A stretch of DNA of 64,000 bases from Paraburkholderia fungorum (lineage in GTDB: Bacteria > Pseudomonadota > Gammaproteobacteria > Burkholderiales > Burkholderiaceae). A program made the position numbers and the translations under genes. The notes beneath the pieces are model-generated. The model was not told the origin of the DNA and ran no database searches. It saw only the letters and a program-made list of their open reading frames with translations. This document shows, one piece after another, positions 1-9,533 of this stretch; the stretch's first letter is position 1, and the number at the start of each line of letters is the position of its first letter. The DNA lies in the NCBI RefSeq assembly GCF_003610895.1, contig NZ_MCAS01000069.1, positions 210,581 to 274,580 on the forward strand. The letters are read 5' to 3'.

Positions 1-293
1 TCGTCGGGCGGCGTGTTGTCGGTCAGGTACAGCGTCATCAGCGGTTCGAACTTCGCGCCGGCCGGGATCGCGGCGACGATGCGCTCGCGGTACGCCTGCG
101 CCATGGCGGTCGTGGTGACCGGCGGCTTCAGGTTAGGCATGATGATCGCGCGGCCAAACTGGCGCGCGGTATCCGGCAGCACGGCGGCGAGCATCTCGCC
201 GTCGCGAACGTGCAGGTGCCAGTCGTCCGGGCGGGCGAGCGTGACGGAGTCGATGGAGGCGACGGAATCGGGGGAGGCGTTGGAGGCGGTCAT
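1..293 (-). CDS. pyrC: Dihydroorotase (N-terminal part, cut by window edge)
   Basis: The ATG is at 293 on the minus strand and the gene runs off the left edge, so only about the first 97 residues are visible. Dihydroorotase interconverts carbamoyl-aspartate and dihydroorotate in pyrimidine synthesis. After a variable Ser/Asp-rich start of about 20 residues comes PDDWHLHVRDG (H26 and H28 are the zinc-site HxH pair), then a stretch containing GRAIIMPNLKPPVTT, both diagnostic of the class II PyrC family. There is no in-frame stop within the visible part. A divergent amidotransferase gene lies 189 bp away. I saw no convincing promoter in the gap between them. Confidence 0.93.
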   Translation of the reverse strand, partial: MTASNASPDSVASIDSVTLARPDDWHLHVRDGEMLAAVLPDTARQFGRAIIMPNLKPPVTTTAMAQAYRERIVAAIPAGAKFEPLMTLYLTDNTPPD

Positions 294-482
294 GGCGAGA
301 GGGGAACGAGATTCGGCGGCAATAAATCGGATCGGCGTGGTGAAAGCGGTACAAATCACAGCAAATCGCAACGCTAGAGCCTAAACACACGTCAATTTTG
401 CTATTTGGCGCTTCTGGCTCGGTGATATGCTTGGAAAATCATCATTGTAACGGCTCGCCCCGTTCACAGGCTTACCTGCAAC

Positions 483-1409
483 ATGTGCCAACTTCTCGGA
501 ATGAACTGCGCCGCGCCAACGGACGTCACGTTCTCGTTCACCGGCTTTGCGGCGCGCGGCGGCGTCACCGATCACCACGCGGACGGTTGGGGCATCGCCT
601 TCTTCGAAGACAAAGCCTGCCGCCTGTTCATCGACCATCAATCGTCGGCCACCTCGCCGATCGCCGAGATGGTCAAGCGCTACCCGATCAAATCGAAGAA
701 CACGATCGCGCATATTCGCAAGGCGACGCAAGGGCACATCCTGCTCGAAAACTGCCATCCGTTCATGCGCGAATTATGGGGACGCCACTGGATCTTCGCG
801 CACAACGGCGACCTGAAAGACTATTCACCGGCGCTGACCGGCGTCTATCAGCCGGTCGGCACGACCGATAGCGAACTCGCGTTCTGCGCGTTGCTGCAAG
901 GTTTGCGCAAGGCTTTCCCGGGCACGCAGCCGCCGCTCGACGAACTGTTCGCGGCACTCGAAACGCTCACGCGCGAAATCACGCAGTTCGGCGTATTCAA
1001 TTTTCTGATGTCGAACGGTCAGGCGCTGTTCGCGCATTGCTCGACGCATCTGCATTACATCGTGCGGCGCTGGCCGTTCTCGACTGCCCATCTGGTCGAC
1101 GCGGATGTATCGATCGATTTCGCCAAGTACACGACGCCTGAAGACCGCGTCGCCGTGATCGCAACCAAGCCGCTCACCGATAACGAGGTGTGGTCCGCCT
1201 TCAAACCCGGCGATCTGCTGATGTTCCAGCACGGCGAAGTGATCGGCCGGGTCAACGTGCCGGTGCCGGCTTCGGTGCTGGAGAAGCTGCGCAATCCGGC
1301 GTTGGACGCATCGGCTTCGGCAACCACGATCGCGGCTTCGGTTGAGGCAATGGCCACGGCCGAGGTCGACCTTGAGGCCGCGGACGACACTGCGGCCTTC
1401 GAATCCTGA
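483..1409 (+). CDS. Class II glutamine amidotransferase (YafJ-like)
   Basis: A protein of 308 residues that begins MCQLLGMNC, so removal of Met would expose Cys2 as the Ntn-type nucleophile. HADGWGIAF (about 36-44), AHIRKATQG (about 77-85) and FAHNGDL (about 107-113) are the conserved pieces of the GATase type 2 / YafJ family, which hydrolyses a glutamine-like amide; the physiological substrate is not established. The C-terminal 40 residues are Ala/Thr/Glu-rich and look poorly conserved. The gene is single, divergent from pyrC and followed by a clear terminator. Family assignment is firm; the biological role is unknown. Confidence 0.88.
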   Translation: MCQLLGMNCAAPTDVTFSFTGFAARGGVTDHHADGWGIAFFEDKACRLFIDHQSSATSPIAEMVKRYPIKSKNTIAHIRKATQGHILLENCHPFMRELWGRHWIFAHNGDLKDYSPALTGVYQPVGTTDSELAFCALLQGLRKAFPGTQPPLDELFAALETLTREITQFGVFNFLMSNGQALFAHCSTHLHYIVRRWPFSTAHLVDADVSIDFAKYTTPEDRVAVIATKPLTDNEVWSAFKPGDLLMFQHGEVIGRVNVPVPASVLEKLRNPALDASASATTIAASVEAMATAEVDLEAADDTAAFES

Positions 1410-1455
1410 TCCGCTCCGCGCGGCTTGCGCGAAAACCTGAAACGTCATCAGATAC

Positions 1456-1489
1456 AAAAAAGCCGCTTCTTTCGAAGCGGCTTTTTTTC
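1456..1489. terminator. Rho-independent terminator (bidirectional)
   Basis: An 8-bp stem AGCCGCTT/AAGCGGCT closes a 6-nt loop, with A6 before and T7 after. It lies between the convergent amidotransferase gene and gltL and can serve both. Confidence 0.9.
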
Positions 1490-1532
1490 TGCCCGAGCCA
1501 CAGCCACTAACCCGTGCGGCCCGGCAACAAGC

Positions 1533-2258
1533 TCAATGCAGGATTTTCGCCAGAAAGTCCTTCGCGCGATCCGACTTCGGATTCGCGAAGAAATCTTCCT
1601 TCCTGTCGTCTTCAACGATCAGGCCCTTGTCCATGAAAATCACGCGGTGCGCGACCTTCTTGGCAAAGCCCATTTCGTGCGTGACGCACATCATCGTCAT
1701 GCCTTCCTGCGCGAGTTCGACCATGACGTCGAGCACTTCATTGATCATTTCCGGATCGAGCGCGGAAGTCGGCTCGTCGAACAGCATCGCGATCGGGTCC
1801 ATCGACAGCGCGCGCGCAATCGCCACACGCTGCTGCTGGCCGCCCGACAATTGCCCCGGAAACTTATCCGCATGTGCGCGCAGACCGACGCGATCGAGCA
1901 GCTTGTAGCCCTTGGTGGTGGCTTCGTCCTTCGAGCGGCCAAGCACCTTGATCTGCGCGAGCGTCAGGTTCTGCACGATCGACAGATGCGGGAACAGTTC
2001 GAAGTGCTGGAACACCATGCCGACCTTCGCACGCAGCTTCGACAGATTGGTTTTCTTGTCGGTCAGCGACTGGCCGTTGATAACGATCTCACCCTTCTGG
2101 AACGGCTCGAGGCCGTTGACGGTTTTGATCAGCGTGGACTTGCCCGAACCCGACGGCCCGCACACCACCACCACTTCACCTTTTTTGACTTCCGTCGTGC
2201 AGTCGGTCAGCACTTGAAACTGACCGTACCACTTCGAAACATTCTTGATAGAGATCAT
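1533..2258 (-). CDS. gltL: Glutamate/aspartate ABC transporter ATP-binding protein
   Basis: A 241-residue ATPase of the polar amino-acid uptake family. It has Walker A GPSGSGKST, signature LSGGQQQR, Walker B IAMLFDEPTSALD and the H-loop CVTHEMGFA. The start at 2258 (MISIKNVSKWYG) is chosen because it matches the family N-terminus and overlaps the gltK stop by ATGA, implying translational coupling. The upstream open frame to 2324 is part of gltK. It is the last gene of gltI-gltJ-gltK-gltL and would power uptake of acidic amino acids. Confidence 0.94.
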   Translation of the reverse strand: MISIKNVSKWYGQFQVLTDCTTEVKKGEVVVVCGPSGSGKSTLIKTVNGLEPFQKGEIVINGQSLTDKKTNLSKLRAKVGMVFQHFELFPHLSIVQNLTLAQIKVLGRSKDEATTKGYKLLDRVGLRAHADKFPGQLSGGQQQRVAIARALSMDPIAMLFDEPTSALDPEMINEVLDVMVELAQEGMTMMCVTHEMGFAKKVAHRVIFMDKGLIVEDDRKEDFFANPKSDRAKDFLAKILH

Positions 2259-2932
2259 CTTGCGACCTTTTTCTGAAGACCTTTGACGAGGCTCGACGCG
2301 ATCACGCAGACCACGAAATAACACGCGCCCGCGAACAGTACCATTTCGACATTCGTGCCGTCACGGTCGCCAATATTCGTGGCGGTGCGGAAGAAGTCGG
2401 CGAGGCTGATCACGTAGACGAGCGACGTATCCTGAAACAGCACGATACCTTGGGTAAGCAACAGCGGCACCATCGCGCGGAACGCCTGCGGCAGCACGAT
2501 GAGACGCATTGCCTGCGGGTAGCTCATACCGAGCGCGAACGCTGCATTGACCTGCCCGCGCGGCACCGCCTGAATGCCGGCGCGGATGATTTCCGAATAA
2601 TACGCGGCCTCGAACAGCGAGAAAGCGACCATCGCCGAAGCCAGCCGAATGTCGATATCCGGCGACAGGCCCAGCACGTTTTGCAGCACCTGCGGCACGA
2701 TCAGGAAGAACCACAGCAGCACCATCACGAGCGGGATCGAACGGAAGATCGTGACATAACCCTTCGCGAACCATTCGAACGGCTTGAACGGCGAAAGCCG
2801 CATGATCGCGAGAATGGTGCCCCAGATAATGCCGATCACGATCGCGATCAGTGTGATCTTGATGGTGACGATAGCGCCGGTCCATAGCGTAGGCAGTGCG
2901 CCCGGAATACCGCTCCAGTCGAAATGATGCAT
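2255..2932 (-). CDS. gltK: Glutamate/aspartate ABC transporter permease
   Basis: A 225-residue inner-membrane permease (MHHFDWSGIPGALPTL) of the HisMQ family, with several hydrophobic segments and the EAA-like loop around SEIIRAGIQAVPRGQ that contacts the ATPase. I chose ATG 2932 rather than the GTG one codon upstream. It shares one base with the gltJ stop (TGATG), and GGAGG lies 6 nt upstream of it but only 3 nt upstream of the GTG. The 3' end overlaps gltL by 4 bp. It pairs with GltJ to form the membrane channel. Confidence 0.93.
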   Translation of the reverse strand: MHHFDWSGIPGALPTLWTGAIVTIKITLIAIVIGIIWGTILAIMRLSPFKPFEWFAKGYVTIFRSIPLVMVLLWFFLIVPQVLQNVLGLSPDIDIRLASAMVAFSLFEAAYYSEIIRAGIQAVPRGQVNAAFALGMSYPQAMRLIVLPQAFRAMVPLLLTQGIVLFQDTSLVYVISLADFFRTATNIGDRDGTNVEMVLFAGACYFVVCVIASSLVKGLQKKVAR

Positions 2933-3672
2933 CACTTACCTCCGATATAGCCGGGCAACCGGGTTTTGTGTTCGACCCAGCGCATCAATTGCATCACGAC
3001 CAGGTTGATCAGCACATACGCCAGCGTGACCGCGATGAACGACTCATACGTCTGCGACGTATAGTCGACGAGCTGCCGCGCCTGAGCCGACAGGTCCAGC
3101 AGACCAATGGTCGACGCGACCGCCGAGTTCTTGAAGATGTTCAGAAACTCGGACGTCAGCGGCGGCACGATGATCCGGTACGCCACCGGCAGCAGCACGT
3201 AGCGATACGTCTGCCATTGCGTGAAACCCATGGCCAGACCCGCGGCGCGCTGACCCTTCGGCAACGCGTTGATGCCCGAGCGCACCTGCTCGCACACGCG
3301 CGCGGCAGTGAAGAGCCCGAGACAGAGGATCGACGACGAGAAGAACTGCGCGCCCGGCGGCAGTTGCTTGAACCAGTTGCCGATCGACGCCGGCAGCAAC
3401 TCCGGTATCACCAGATACCAGATGAAGAACTGCACGATCAGTGGAATATTGCGGAAAATCGCGACGTACAACGTGCCGATGCCCGACGCCCATTTGTTCG
3501 GCACCGTGCGCAGCACGCCGAAAAACGAACCGACGATCAGCGCGATCACCCATGCCGACAGCGACACGGTAATCGTCACCCAGAAGCCCGACAGCAGCCA
3601 GCCCAGGTAGGTGGTCGGCTCGCCGGTGGAGACCGGACTCAGCAGAATGCCCCAGTTCCAGTGATATGACAT
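2932..3672 (-). CDS. gltJ: Glutamate/aspartate ABC transporter permease
   Basis: A 246-residue permease (MSYHWNWGILLSPV) of the HisMQ family; CEQVRSGINALPKGQR is its EAA-like loop. The ATG at 3672 is preferred to the TTG two codons upstream. An 82-bp gap separates it from gltI, while it is coupled to gltK by TGATG. With GltK it forms the transmembrane part of the GltIJKL importer. Confidence 0.93.
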   Translation of the reverse strand: MSYHWNWGILLSPVSTGEPTTYLGWLLSGFWVTITVSLSAWVIALIVGSFFGVLRTVPNKWASGIGTLYVAIFRNIPLIVQFFIWYLVIPELLPASIGNWFKQLPPGAQFFSSSILCLGLFTAARVCEQVRSGINALPKGQRAAGLAMGFTQWQTYRYVLLPVAYRIIVPPLTSEFLNIFKNSAVASTIGLLDLSAQARQLVDYTSQTYESFIAVTLAYVLINLVVMQLMRWVEHKTRLPGYIGGK

Positions 3673-3754
3673 GACCAAGACTCCAGCAAAAAGAAACGGA
3701 AGAAGCGCGTGGCCCCTTCCGTTTCGTTCAGCGTTTCAAAAAAACGGCTAAGGT

Positions 3755-4648
3755 TTAATCGATTGCCTTGTCATTCGGGCTCTTGAAGAGCGCCTTCATG
3801 TCATCGCTTTCCGGGAAGTTCAGGTTCAGGCCCTTCGGCGGAATCGGCGATTCGAACCACTTCTTGTAGATCGCATCGGCTTCGCCCGAGGTTTCGACCT
3901 TCGCAATCGCGTCGTCCACGACCTTCTTGAATTCCGGATCGTTCTTGCGAATCATGCAGCCGTACGCTTCATGCGATTGCGGCGTGCCGACGATCACGAA
4001 ATCGCCCGGGTTGTTCGACTTGGCGCGCTCGCCTGCCAGCAGTGCGTCGTCCATCATGAACGCGGCAGCGCGGCCGGTGGAGAGCGTCAGGAACGACTCG
4101 CCGTGGTCTTTCGCGCTGATGATGTTCATGCCCATGCTCTTGTCCTGATTCATCTTGCGAAGCAGGCGCTCGGACGTCGTGCCGGCCGTTGTGACGACCG
4201 TCTTGCCCTTCAGGTCGGCCCAATCCTTGATGCCGGAGTCTTTCTTGGTCATCAGGCGCGTGCCGATCACGAAGATCGTGTTCGAGAAGGCAGCCTGTTG
4301 CTGACGCTCGGCGTTATTCGTGGTCGAGCCGCATTCCATGTCGACGGTGCCGTTCTGCACCAGCGGAATCCGGTTTTGCGACGTGACCGGCGTGAGCTTG
4401 ACCTTCAGGTTCGGCATGTTCAGCTTCTGCTTGACCGCCTCAACCACCTTCAGCGCGAATTCTTGCGAGTAGCCGATGACATTCTGCTTGTCGTCGTAAT
4501 ACGAGAACGGGATCGACGATTCCCGGTGACCCAGCGAAATGACGCCTGTGTCCTTGATCTTTTTCAGCGTACCAGCGTCTTGCGCGTGCGCGCCGACCGT
4601 GAACAGTCCGAGAGTCGCGAGCAGCAGCGCAGCTTTTTTAACCTTCAT
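3755..4648 (-). CDS. gltI: Periplasmic glutamate/aspartate-binding protein
   Basis: A 297-residue solute-binding protein. The start at 4648 gives a clean Sec signal peptide (MKVKKAALLLATLGLFTVGAHAQ) and has a GGAG Shine-Dalgarno sequence; the longer open frame upstream to 4936 has no such signal. The mature part carries family-3 binding protein features: GVISLGHRESSIPFSYYDD near the start, and later CGSTTNNAERQQQAAFSNT. It captures glutamate/aspartate in the periplasm and delivers it to GltJKL. It is the first gene of the operon. Assignment to the GltI/DEBP group rests on overall similarity as I recall it. Confidence 0.93.
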   Translation of the reverse strand: MKVKKAALLLATLGLFTVGAHAQDAGTLKKIKDTGVISLGHRESSIPFSYYDDKQNVIGYSQEFALKVVEAVKQKLNMPNLKVKLTPVTSQNRIPLVQNGTVDMECGSTTNNAERQQQAAFSNTIFVIGTRLMTKKDSGIKDWADLKGKTVVTTAGTTSERLLRKMNQDKSMGMNIISAKDHGESFLTLSTGRAAAFMMDDALLAGERAKSNNPGDFVIVGTPQSHEAYGCMIRKNDPEFKKVVDDAIAKVETSGEADAIYKKWFESPIPPKGLNLNFPESDDMKALFKSPNDKAID

Positions 4649-4826
4649 GTGTGATCTCCTTGGCAAGAACCGGCGCCAGTTTAGCAAAGTAATTATTCTG
4701 AAAGTATCGCTATAAACCATGTTTGTCGTATGTGCCCGAAGGTGGCCTCCCCGGCGGCCTCGCCACGCGGGTTGTCGCTGCAGGCGGCGCTTGCGGGACG
4801 GCCGGTCGGCTTTCCGGACATACGAA

Positions 4827-4857
4827 GGCGGGCGGCATCGATACGATGCCGCCCGCC
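4827..4857. repeat. Perfect 14-bp inverted repeat between gdhA and gltI
   Basis: Two perfect 14-bp arms (4827-4840 and 4844-4857, GGCGGGCGGCATCG and its complement) are separated only by ATA. No T-run follows on either strand, so it is not a classical intrinsic terminator. It sits 3' of gdhA and about 180 bp upstream of gltI. It could be a Rho-assisted terminator, a transcript-stabilising hairpin or a REP-like unit. Confidence 0.75.
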
Positions 4858-4945
4858 GGGTCAGACACGCGGTCTTTTGAACCGCGTCGAAGCAAGGATC
4901 GGCGAGGTCCGCGAGGTAGCGGACCCGCCGTTTCACGCAATCAGA

Positions 4946-6259
<1,314 letters not shown>

Positions 6260-6333
6260 GAACGCTCCGGCGTTGATCGAATGACAGCATTGTCGAAAAA
6301 CGCCGTTTTGAAATCCAATGCCGTTTCCTTATC

Positions 6334-6363
6334 CGATTATGTTTTTTTTGCATAACCATCAAG
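6334..6363 (-). promoter_or_regulatory. Candidate gdhA promoter with TTATG-N9-CATAA dyad
   Basis: In the 138-bp gap between the lysR-type gene and gdhA, the minus strand reads TTGATG, 17 bp, TAATCG (a plausible -35/-10 pair). The spacer contains TTATG-N9-CATAA (6337-6355), which has the T-N11-A layout of LysR-type sites. It is the only A/T-rich patch in the gap. Inference only. Confidence 0.35.
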
Positions 6364-6397
6364 AAGCCGCAAATTTGCGTCGTGGGGGCGCAGGTTT

Positions 6398-7360
6398 TCA
6401 GGCAGCGCCCGTGCCTTGCGCCAACTCCTCCGCCACCACATCCCACAACTGCCGCACGAGTATCTGCCGCGCGTCGTCGCCTTTTGCGGCGAGCTTGTCG
6501 CGATAGAGGCGAATTTCCATGGTCAGCGTGAGCTGCCCCTCGGGCGTGCCACGCGTGGCGCGATCGAGGCGGATCAGCTTGCCGTCGGCAACCGCGTCCT
6601 CCACCGCGCTGTAGGGCAGGAAGGCGATGCCGTGGCCGGCCAGCGCCATCGCCTTGAGCCCTTCGGCCATGTCGGTTTCGTACAGCCGGTCGAGGTAGAG
6701 GCGCTCCGGCGCGTTGGCGAGAATCACCTCGGTCATCCGGCCCAGGTACGCGTTGGGCGTGTAGGTCAGATAAGGCGTGGTGGTCTGCGCCGTGCCCGGC
6801 AGCGTGTGCCGCGGCCGACCGGCACGGCCCGGCGCCGAAAACGGACTGATTGGCTCATTGCCGAGCGTGAGCATGTCGTAGCGCGCCGGATCGAGCGCGA
6901 TGGGATGGCTCGGATGGTGATAGGCCATCATCAGATCGCAGCCGCCTTCCACCAGCGCCAGCGCCGCGTCGTGCACGTTCAACGCGCGCAGCCGGGTGTG
7001 GATCGGGCCCATTTGCGCTTCGATGCGCTGCAACCAGCGCGGGAAGTACGTGAGCGACAGCGTGTGCGGCACCGCGAATTCGATGGTCGCCTGCGGTGTC
7101 GCCGTGTGTCCGCGCAGCAGGGCACGCGCCTCGTGGAACTGCGACAGCATGGCGAGCGCCTGCTCGTAAAACACCTGGCCTGCCGCCGTCAGACGCGTCG
7201 GGTAAACCGAACGATCGATCAATTCCGTGCCGAGCCACGCTTCCAGTGCCTGAATCCGCCGCGAAAACGCCGGTTGCGTGACGTGGCGCGATTCGGCCGA
7301 ACGGCTGAAACTACGCGTCTCCGCGAGCGAAACGAAGTCTTCGAGCCATTTCAGTTCCAT
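6398..7360 (-). CDS. LysR-family transcriptional regulator (HypT/YjiE-like)
   Basis: A 320-residue regulator starting MELKWLEDFVSLAETRSFSR. Residues 1-60 form the winged HTH (SRHVTQPAFSRRIQALE is the recognition helix region), and about 90-300 form the substrate-binding-like effector domain. The N-terminus resembles the E. coli HypT/YjiE group more than classical LysR. ATG 7360 is chosen because it begins the HTH; the open frame upstream to 7957 lies opposite purB and its leader. It reads in the same direction as gdhA, 138 bp upstream of it, and divergently from purB. Target and effector are unknown. Confidence 0.88.
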   Translation of the reverse strand: MELKWLEDFVSLAETRSFSRSAESRHVTQPAFSRRIQALEAWLGTELIDRSVYPTRLTAAGQVFYEQALAMLSQFHEARALLRGHTATPQATIEFAVPHTLSLTYFPRWLQRIEAQMGPIHTRLRALNVHDAALALVEGGCDLMMAYHHPSHPIALDPARYDMLTLGNEPISPFSAPGRAGRPRHTLPGTAQTTTPYLTYTPNAYLGRMTEVILANAPERLYLDRLYETDMAEGLKAMALAGHGIAFLPYSAVEDAVADGKLIRLDRATRGTPEGQLTLTMEIRLYRDKLAAKGDDARQILVRQLWDVVAEELAQGTGAA

Positions 7361-7489
7361 GCGAAAGCCTGCCGCCGGCGGGAGGGAAAGAGTCAGCATT
7401 CTAGCGGCGCGGCTCGCGCACGGGGTTGAGTGGTAAAATTCGCGGTTCCCTCCGTTCCCGATCCGCCCCCGAGCGCTCACGCCCCCATC

Positions 7490-8878
7490 ATGTCCGACAC
7501 CCGCCCCGACACCCTGTTCGCGCTGAACGCGCTCTCCCCGCTCGACGGCCGTTACGCCTCGAAAACCGAAGCCCTGCGCGACTGGCTCTCGGAAGCCGCT
7601 TTCATGCGCAATCGCGTGACCGTTGAAATCCATTGGCTGATCGCCTTGTCGCGCGCCGGTTTCGCCGAAGTGCCGCGCTTTTCCGACGCGGCCGAGCAGT
7701 TCCTGCTGCAACTGGCCGAGCGCTTCACCGCGCACGACGCCGCGCGCATCAAGGACATCGAACGTGTGACGAATCACGACGTGAAAGCGGTCGAGTACTG
7801 GCTGAAAGAATCGGTGAAGGGTCAGGAAGAACTGGAACGCGCGAGCGAGTTCATCCACTTTGCGTGCACCTCGGAAGACATCAACAACACGTCGCACGGT
7901 CTGATGCTCGCCGGCGCACGTGAACACGTGATTCTGCCGGCGCTGCGCTCGGTGCATCAGCGTCTCGTCGCGCTAGCTCATGCCCACGCCGCACAGCCGA
8001 TGCTGTCGCGCACGCACGGCCAGCCGGCCAGCCCCACCACGCTCGGCAAGGAAATCGCCAACGTCGCCGCGCGTCTGGAACGCGCGATCGACCGTATCGC
8101 GAAGGTCGAACTGCTGGGCAAGATGAACGGCGCGGTCGGCAACTTCAATGCGCACCTGTCCGCGTATCCGGAATTCGACTGGGAAGCGTTTTCGCGCGAA
8201 GTGGTCGAACAGCGCCTGAAACTCACCTTCAACCCGTACACGATCCAGATCGAGCCGCACGACTACATGGCCGAACTGTTCGACGCCATCTCGCGCGCCA
8301 ACACGATCCTGCTGGATCTGGACCGCGACGTGTGGGGCTACATCTCGGTCGGCTACTTCAAGCAGCGCACGAAGGCCGGCGAAATCGGTTCGTCCACGAT
8401 GCCGCACAAGGTCAATCCGATCGATTTCGAAAACTCGGAAGGCAATCTCGGTCTCGCCAACGCCACGCTGCGCCACCTCGCCGACAAGCTGCCGGTTTCG
8501 CGCTGGCAGCGCGACCTGACCGACTCGACGGTGCTGCGCAACATGGGCGTTGCGTTCGGCTATTCGCTGCTCGCGTACGACTCGCTGATCCGCGGTCTGG
8601 ACAAGCTCGAAGTGAATGCGCAACGTCTGAACGAAGACCTCGACAACTGCTGGGAAGTGCTGGCCGAGCCGGTGCAAACGGTGATGCGCCGTTACGGCAT
8701 CGAGAACCCGTACGAGCAGTTGAAGGAACTCACGCGCGGCAAGGGCATCACGCGTGAAGCACTGCAAACGTTCGTGAGCGGCCTCGCGATTCCGCAAGAT
8801 GCGAAGGATCGTTTGCTCGCCATGACGCCGGGCTCGTATATCGGCCTCGCGGTAGAGTTGGCCAAGCGGATTGCTTGA
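7490..8878 (+). CDS. purB: Adenylosuccinate lyase
   Basis: A 462-residue fumarate-lyase-superfamily enzyme that acts twice in purine synthesis (SAICAR to AICAR, adenylosuccinate to AMP). The signature GSSTMPHKVNP lies near residues 301-311, and SRTHGQPASPTTLGKE is the second conserved block. ATG 7490 (MSDTRPDTLFALNALSPLDG) fits the family N-terminus; the 20 codons upstream are leader. It is a single gene with a strong terminator. Confidence 0.97.
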   Translation: MSDTRPDTLFALNALSPLDGRYASKTEALRDWLSEAAFMRNRVTVEIHWLIALSRAGFAEVPRFSDAAEQFLLQLAERFTAHDAARIKDIERVTNHDVKAVEYWLKESVKGQEELERASEFIHFACTSEDINNTSHGLMLAGAREHVILPALRSVHQRLVALAHAHAAQPMLSRTHGQPASPTTLGKEIANVAARLERAIDRIAKVELLGKMNGAVGNFNAHLSAYPEFDWEAFSREVVEQRLKLTFNPYTIQIEPHDYMAELFDAISRANTILLDLDRDVWGYISVGYFKQRTKAGEIGSSTMPHKVNPIDFENSEGNLGLANATLRHLADKLPVSRWQRDLTDSTVLRNMGVAFGYSLLAYDSLIRGLDKLEVNAQRLNEDLDNCWEVLAEPVQTVMRRYGIENPYEQLKELTRGKGITREALQTFVSGLAIPQDAKDRLLAMTPGSYIGLAVELAKRIA

Positions 8879-8911
8879 CGTTCGCTGATTGCCTGGCTGG
8901 CTTCAGGCATG

Positions 8912-8943
8912 AAAAAGGCGCTCACGTGGAGCGCCTTTTTTTT
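8912..8943. terminator. Bidirectional intrinsic terminator
   Basis: Stem GGCGCTC/GAGCGCC extends into flanking A5/T8, with loop ACGTG. It lies between convergent purB and gntK. Confidence 0.92.
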
Positions 8944-9019
8944 CGTCTTTAGGTTGCGGCCTTCGGTTTCGTCACTATTTTCGTCACTATGTTTCGTCAC
9001 CAAGGCGTGAGCCAGGAAT

Positions 9020-9523
9020 TCACCGCAGCTTCATCTGCTTCAACACCTCATCCACGATTTCTTCCGGCGACAGTTCGATACTCACCGTGATCGCCTCGTC
9101 TGGACCCGGTTCTTCGAGCGTATCGAGCTGGCTTTGCAGCAGCGACGGGTCGAAGAAGTGACCGGTGCGCGTGGTCAGCCGCTCGCGCAGCACCTCGAAC
9201 GAACCCTTCAGATAGACAAAGCACACGTCCTTGTCACCGTTGCTACCGCCGCGCAGAACGTCGCGGTACGAGCGTTTCAGCGAAGAACACGTGAACACCG
9301 CCTTCTCGCCCGCCCTCTGCTTTTCTTCGATCGCCACACGGATGGTTTGCAGCCACGGCCAACGGTCTTCGTCGGTGAGCGGAATGCCGTGGTGCATTTT
9401 TTCCTTGTTGGCGGCGCTGTGAAACGCGTCGCCGTCGGTGAACGCGCAGTGCAGGCGTTCCGCCAGCATCTCGCCAATCCTCGTTTTGCCGGCGCCCGAC
9501 ACGCCCATTGCGATCAGAATCAT
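9020..9523 (-). CDS. gntK: Gluconokinase
   Basis: A 167-residue P-loop kinase that makes 6-phosphogluconate from gluconate. The Walker A motif GVSGAGKT is at residues 7-14. FTDGDAFHSAANKEKMHHGIPL is the family's gluconate-binding stretch and CSSLKRSYRD follows. ATG 9523 is preferred over the adjacent TTG, and the Shine-Dalgarno GGAG overlaps the end of gntT. The gene is 10 bp downstream of gntT; its product enters the Entner-Doudoroff route through edd/eda close by. Confidence 0.95.
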   Translation of the reverse strand: MILIAMGVSGAGKTRIGEMLAERLHCAFTDGDAFHSAANKEKMHHGIPLTDEDRWPWLQTIRVAIEEKQRAGEKAVFTCSSLKRSYRDVLRGGSNGDKDVCFVYLKGSFEVLRERLTTRTGHFFDPSLLQSQLDTLEEPGPDEAITVSIELSPEEIVDEVLKQMKLR

Positions 9524-9533
9524 CAAAAACTCC

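Noticed and set aside
4661..4680. Sigma-54-like promoter (TGGCGC...TTGCC) just upstream of gltI
   Set aside because: The spacing between GG and GC is one base too long for a functional -24/-12 element.
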